From contig JAMCWI010000009.1 of assembly GCA_023481335.1 (NCBI GenBank), forward strand, positions 1 to 15,802: a DNA stretch of 15,802 nt, given 5' to 3'. The number at the start of each line of letters is the position of its first letter. The stretch's first letter is position 1. Positions 14,369-15,802 of the stretch are shown in pieces. The DNA is from Bacillota bacterium (GTDB lineage: Bacteria > Bacillota > Desulfotomaculia > Desulfotomaculales > Desulfotomaculaceae). Position numbers and translations under genes: made by a program. The notes below the pieces were generated by a model. It was not told the origin of the DNA. It searched no databases and worked only from the letters and a program-made list of their open reading frames with translations.

Positions 14369-14676
14369 TATTCGTCTTTCAGCACAGTTTTGCAATGGGG
14401 GCATCTTTCGGGATTGCCCTGGTAAAATTCCCCGCAGTGGACACACCGGACCTGCATATCGGAAGTCACGTCCTGGGGTTTGCCCCTTTTTGGCTGATTA
14501 TTATATTTTGAGCGAACATTAGACTGAAACAAATAAAAGGGAATCACTGCAGCGGGAACAAAAAAAGTTCCAACTGCCCAACGAACCGAAGATTCCCAAG
14601 GATAACCCTGCTTCCGCGTATCCCAGAAAATCCATAGGGCACCCAAGATCCCCATGACCAGCCAGAGTATATGCAT
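14368..14676 (-). CDS. Small membrane protein with C-terminal zinc ribbon, function unknown
   Basis: The 102-residue protein has two hydrophobic segments (about 2-19 and 32-51) separated by the short polar loop DTRKQGYPWESSVRW. A basic linker follows (about 52-70) and then a zinc-ribbon knuckle, RCVHCG...RCPHCK, with Cys78, Cys81, Cys92 and Cys95 in the CxxC-x10-CxxC arrangement. Proteins of this layout (PLD-nuclease-N-like membrane hairpin plus zinc ribbon) are common and uncharacterised. ATG 14676 has only a weak upstream GGGTGG; an in-frame ATG seven codons later is the alternative. It is transcribed toward rodZ and diverges from the membrane-protein/kinase pair. I do not assign a function. 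Confidence 0.75.
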   Translation of the reverse strand: MHILWLVMGILGALWIFWDTRKQGYPWESSVRWAVGTFFVPAAVIPFYLFQSNVRSKYNNQPKRGKPQDVTSDMQVRCVHCGEFYQGNPERCPHCKTVLKDE

Positions 14677-14868
14677 ATTCAGACCACCCAGTAGATTGGA
14701 TTTATACTTTTATTTTACTTCATAATGATTAATATTGGAATGGTATACAGAACTAGCGACCCTGAAAAAGGTTGTTTTGTTAGTATTTACATATATAGAG
14801 TATGAAATATTTGCAGGTAATCTAAAAATTACTATAGAACTTAATTGATAAAGAGGGGGAACTATGCG

Positions 14869-15375
14869 ATGGATAAGATGCCTATAATTGCCTTATTGCT
14901 ACATTCTTTTCCTGAAAGTGTGATCATTGTTTCACTTGGAATCGCTCTGTTGGCGGAAAAAATTAGTTTACCTAGAGTAATCATCATTGGCTTGCTTTCT
15001 GCGGTTATTTGCTTTTTTATCCGTGAAATTCCTTTACCCTATGGATTTCATACGGTTTCTGGTGTCTTGATTCTAACAATCTTAATCTACAGCATACATC
15101 GTATCAGATTTAAAGTTGCTTTTGCGGCAGCCATGATAGCAATTACTAGCCTAATCACTTCACAGTTAATAATAACATCCTTAACCCTGTACGTAACCGG
15201 CTTAACGGTAAGTGAAGTTCTTAAGAACAGTTTCCTAAGAGTCATAATCCCTATACCGGAGCTGCTGTTTTTGGCAATGGTCACCTACATTGTAATTAAA
15301 TATCGCCTGACTCTTATTAAAAAGAAGCCGTACCATGATAAGTTCTACTTCCTTGAGGAAAATGCCAATGGGTAA
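14869..15375 (+). CDS. Polytopic membrane protein paired with a sensor kinase, function unknown
   Basis: The 168-residue protein is very hydrophobic, with about five predicted membrane helices (roughly 5-29, 35-52, 61-77, 83-111, 127-146) and a short basic/polar tail (KKKPYHDKFYFLEENANG). No enzyme motif is visible; it lacks the His/Cys protease residues expected of AgrB. ATG 14869 is chosen because GAGGGGG (14853-14859) lies 9 bases upstream; an in-frame TTG at 14845 would precede that site. Its 3' end overlaps the start of the histidine kinase gene by 8 nt, so the two are translationally coupled. A role as the membrane-embedded sensing partner, or as part of a split receptor, is an inference from this coupling. 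Codon use is more AT-rich than in the genes to the left. Confidence 0.75.
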   Translation: MDKMPIIALLLHSFPESVIIVSLGIALLAEKISLPRVIIIGLLSAVICFFIREIPLPYGFHTVSGVLILTILIYSIHRIRFKVAFAAAMIAITSLITSQLIITSLTLYVTGLTVSEVLKNSFLRVIIPIPELLFLAMVTYIVIKYRLTLIKKKPYHDKFYFLEENANG

Positions 15376-15802
15376 GCCATCTATAAGCTACACCTTAGGA
15401 ATGGTGTTACTAGGACAAACATTAGTCCTAGGTGTTTTGGTCCAATATCTGCAGTTTAACAATATTGACGGTGTAGCCGTAACAATTGCTAATATAGTTT
15501 CGGGTATCAGTTCACTAATTATCATGGTAGCCGTAAAACATCTTCTAAATGATGATTATAAAAACGATCTCATTGAAAAACAGTACAAAACCCTGAGAAG
15601 TATCGATGCCATTATAAAATCTGCCCGTGGCCAGCGACATGATTTTTTAAATCATATCCAGGCAATTTATGGCTTAATCCAAACTAACCATATTAAAGAA
15701 GCCAAATTGTATACACAGAAACTCTGGAAAGACGCAAAAGAAATAAACGAACTTATTAATTTGAAATGGCCGGAGACATCCGACAAAAAGCTAAATCCGT
15801 TT
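15368..15802 (+). CDS. Sensor histidine kinase, SpoOB/AgrC-like type, N-terminal part (3' end outside window)
   Basis: The frame is open to the last base of the window, giving 145 residues. Two membrane helices (about 10-28 and 37-59) are followed by a helical linker (60-88) and the phosphoacceptor block GQRHDFLNHIQAIYGLIQ (88-105), with His91 as the predicted phosphorylation site. RHDFxNHIQ is typical of SpoOB-type/GHKL kinases such as CitA, DctS and AgrC. The ATPase domain must lie beyond the window. The start is ATG 15368, with GAGGA (15355-15359) 8 bases upstream; ATG 15362 is too close to that site. A response regulator is expected downstream but cannot be seen. The short two-helix sensor with almost no outside loop suggests that sensing depends on the preceding membrane protein. 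Confidence 0.85.
   Translation, partial: MGKPSISYTLGMVLLGQTLVLGVLVQYLQFNNIDGVAVTIANIVSGISSLIIMVAVKHLLNDDYKNDLIEKQYKTLRSIDAIIKSARGQRHDFLNHIQAIYGLIQTNHIKEAKLYTQKLWKDAKEINELINLKWPETSDKKLNPF

Noticed and set aside
14772..14838. Several promoter-like words (TTGTTA, TTTACA, TATATA, TATAGA) before the membrane-protein gene
   Set aside because: The region is AT-rich and no pair combines good matches with a 16-18 bp spacer better than chance would allow.
14869..15375. AgrB-type peptide protease
   Set aside because: The size and membrane topology are roughly similar, but the expected catalytic His and Cys are absent and no peptide gene is nearby.

Overview
The window looks like chromosomal DNA of a low-to-mid GC, spore-forming Firmicute. 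A Desulfotomaculum/Peptococcaceae-type clostridium is my best guess from protein style, not from any search. The evidence is both dipicolinate synthase subunits, a YmxH-type sporulation protein, TepA, YlzJ, an FtsK/SpoIIIE translocase and CotF-like coat proteins, together with purine-rich Shine-Dalgarno sites and many TTG/GTG starts.

The backbone follows the order known from Bacillus subtilis: ymxH - dpaA - dpaB - asd - dapG - dapA - RNase J - tepA - ylzJ - spoIIIE/ftsK - rodZ-like (ymfM). Here dapB is also present, between ymxH and dpaA. Region by region: 1-154 is the tail of a YmxH/YlmC protein, closed by a terminator. 251-5998 is one amino-acid/spore cluster with a sigma-A-like promoter before dapB and a terminator after dapA. 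asd, dapG, dapA and dapB make aspartate semialdehyde and then dihydro- and tetrahydrodipicolinate; dpaAB divert the dihydrodipicolinate-level intermediate to dipicolinic acid for the spore core. 6063-7943 is RNase J with its own promoter and terminator. 8037-9091 is tepA-ylzJ. 9137-9889 is a two-gene CotF-like unit on the minus strand with a sigma-G-like promoter. It is convergent with ylzJ, and the two share one bidirectional terminator.

9966-12245 is ftsK/spoIIIE. 12291-14330 carries mnmH/selU (tRNA 2-selenouridine synthase) under a good sigma-A-like promoter, overlapping the start of a RodZ-like gene by 56 nt. After a shared terminator comes a minus-strand small membrane protein with a zinc ribbon (14368-14676). 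The window ends with a five-helix membrane protein that overlaps a truncated SpoOB-type sensor histidine kinase; this end is more AT-rich and departs from the Bacillus synteny.

No gene-free stretch exceeds 300 bases. The largest gaps (155-334, 5999-6240, 9815-9965, 12246-12487, 14677-14868) hold the promoters, terminators and short repeat-like debris listed below. I saw no tRNA, rRNA, CRISPR, riboswitch or complete mobile element. Most of the window is ordinary conserved genome. The parts worth a second look are the mnmH insertion and its overlap with rodZ, an altered segment beside Walker B in FtsK, the CotF-like unit, and the membrane-protein/kinase pair. I do not see a clear new system.
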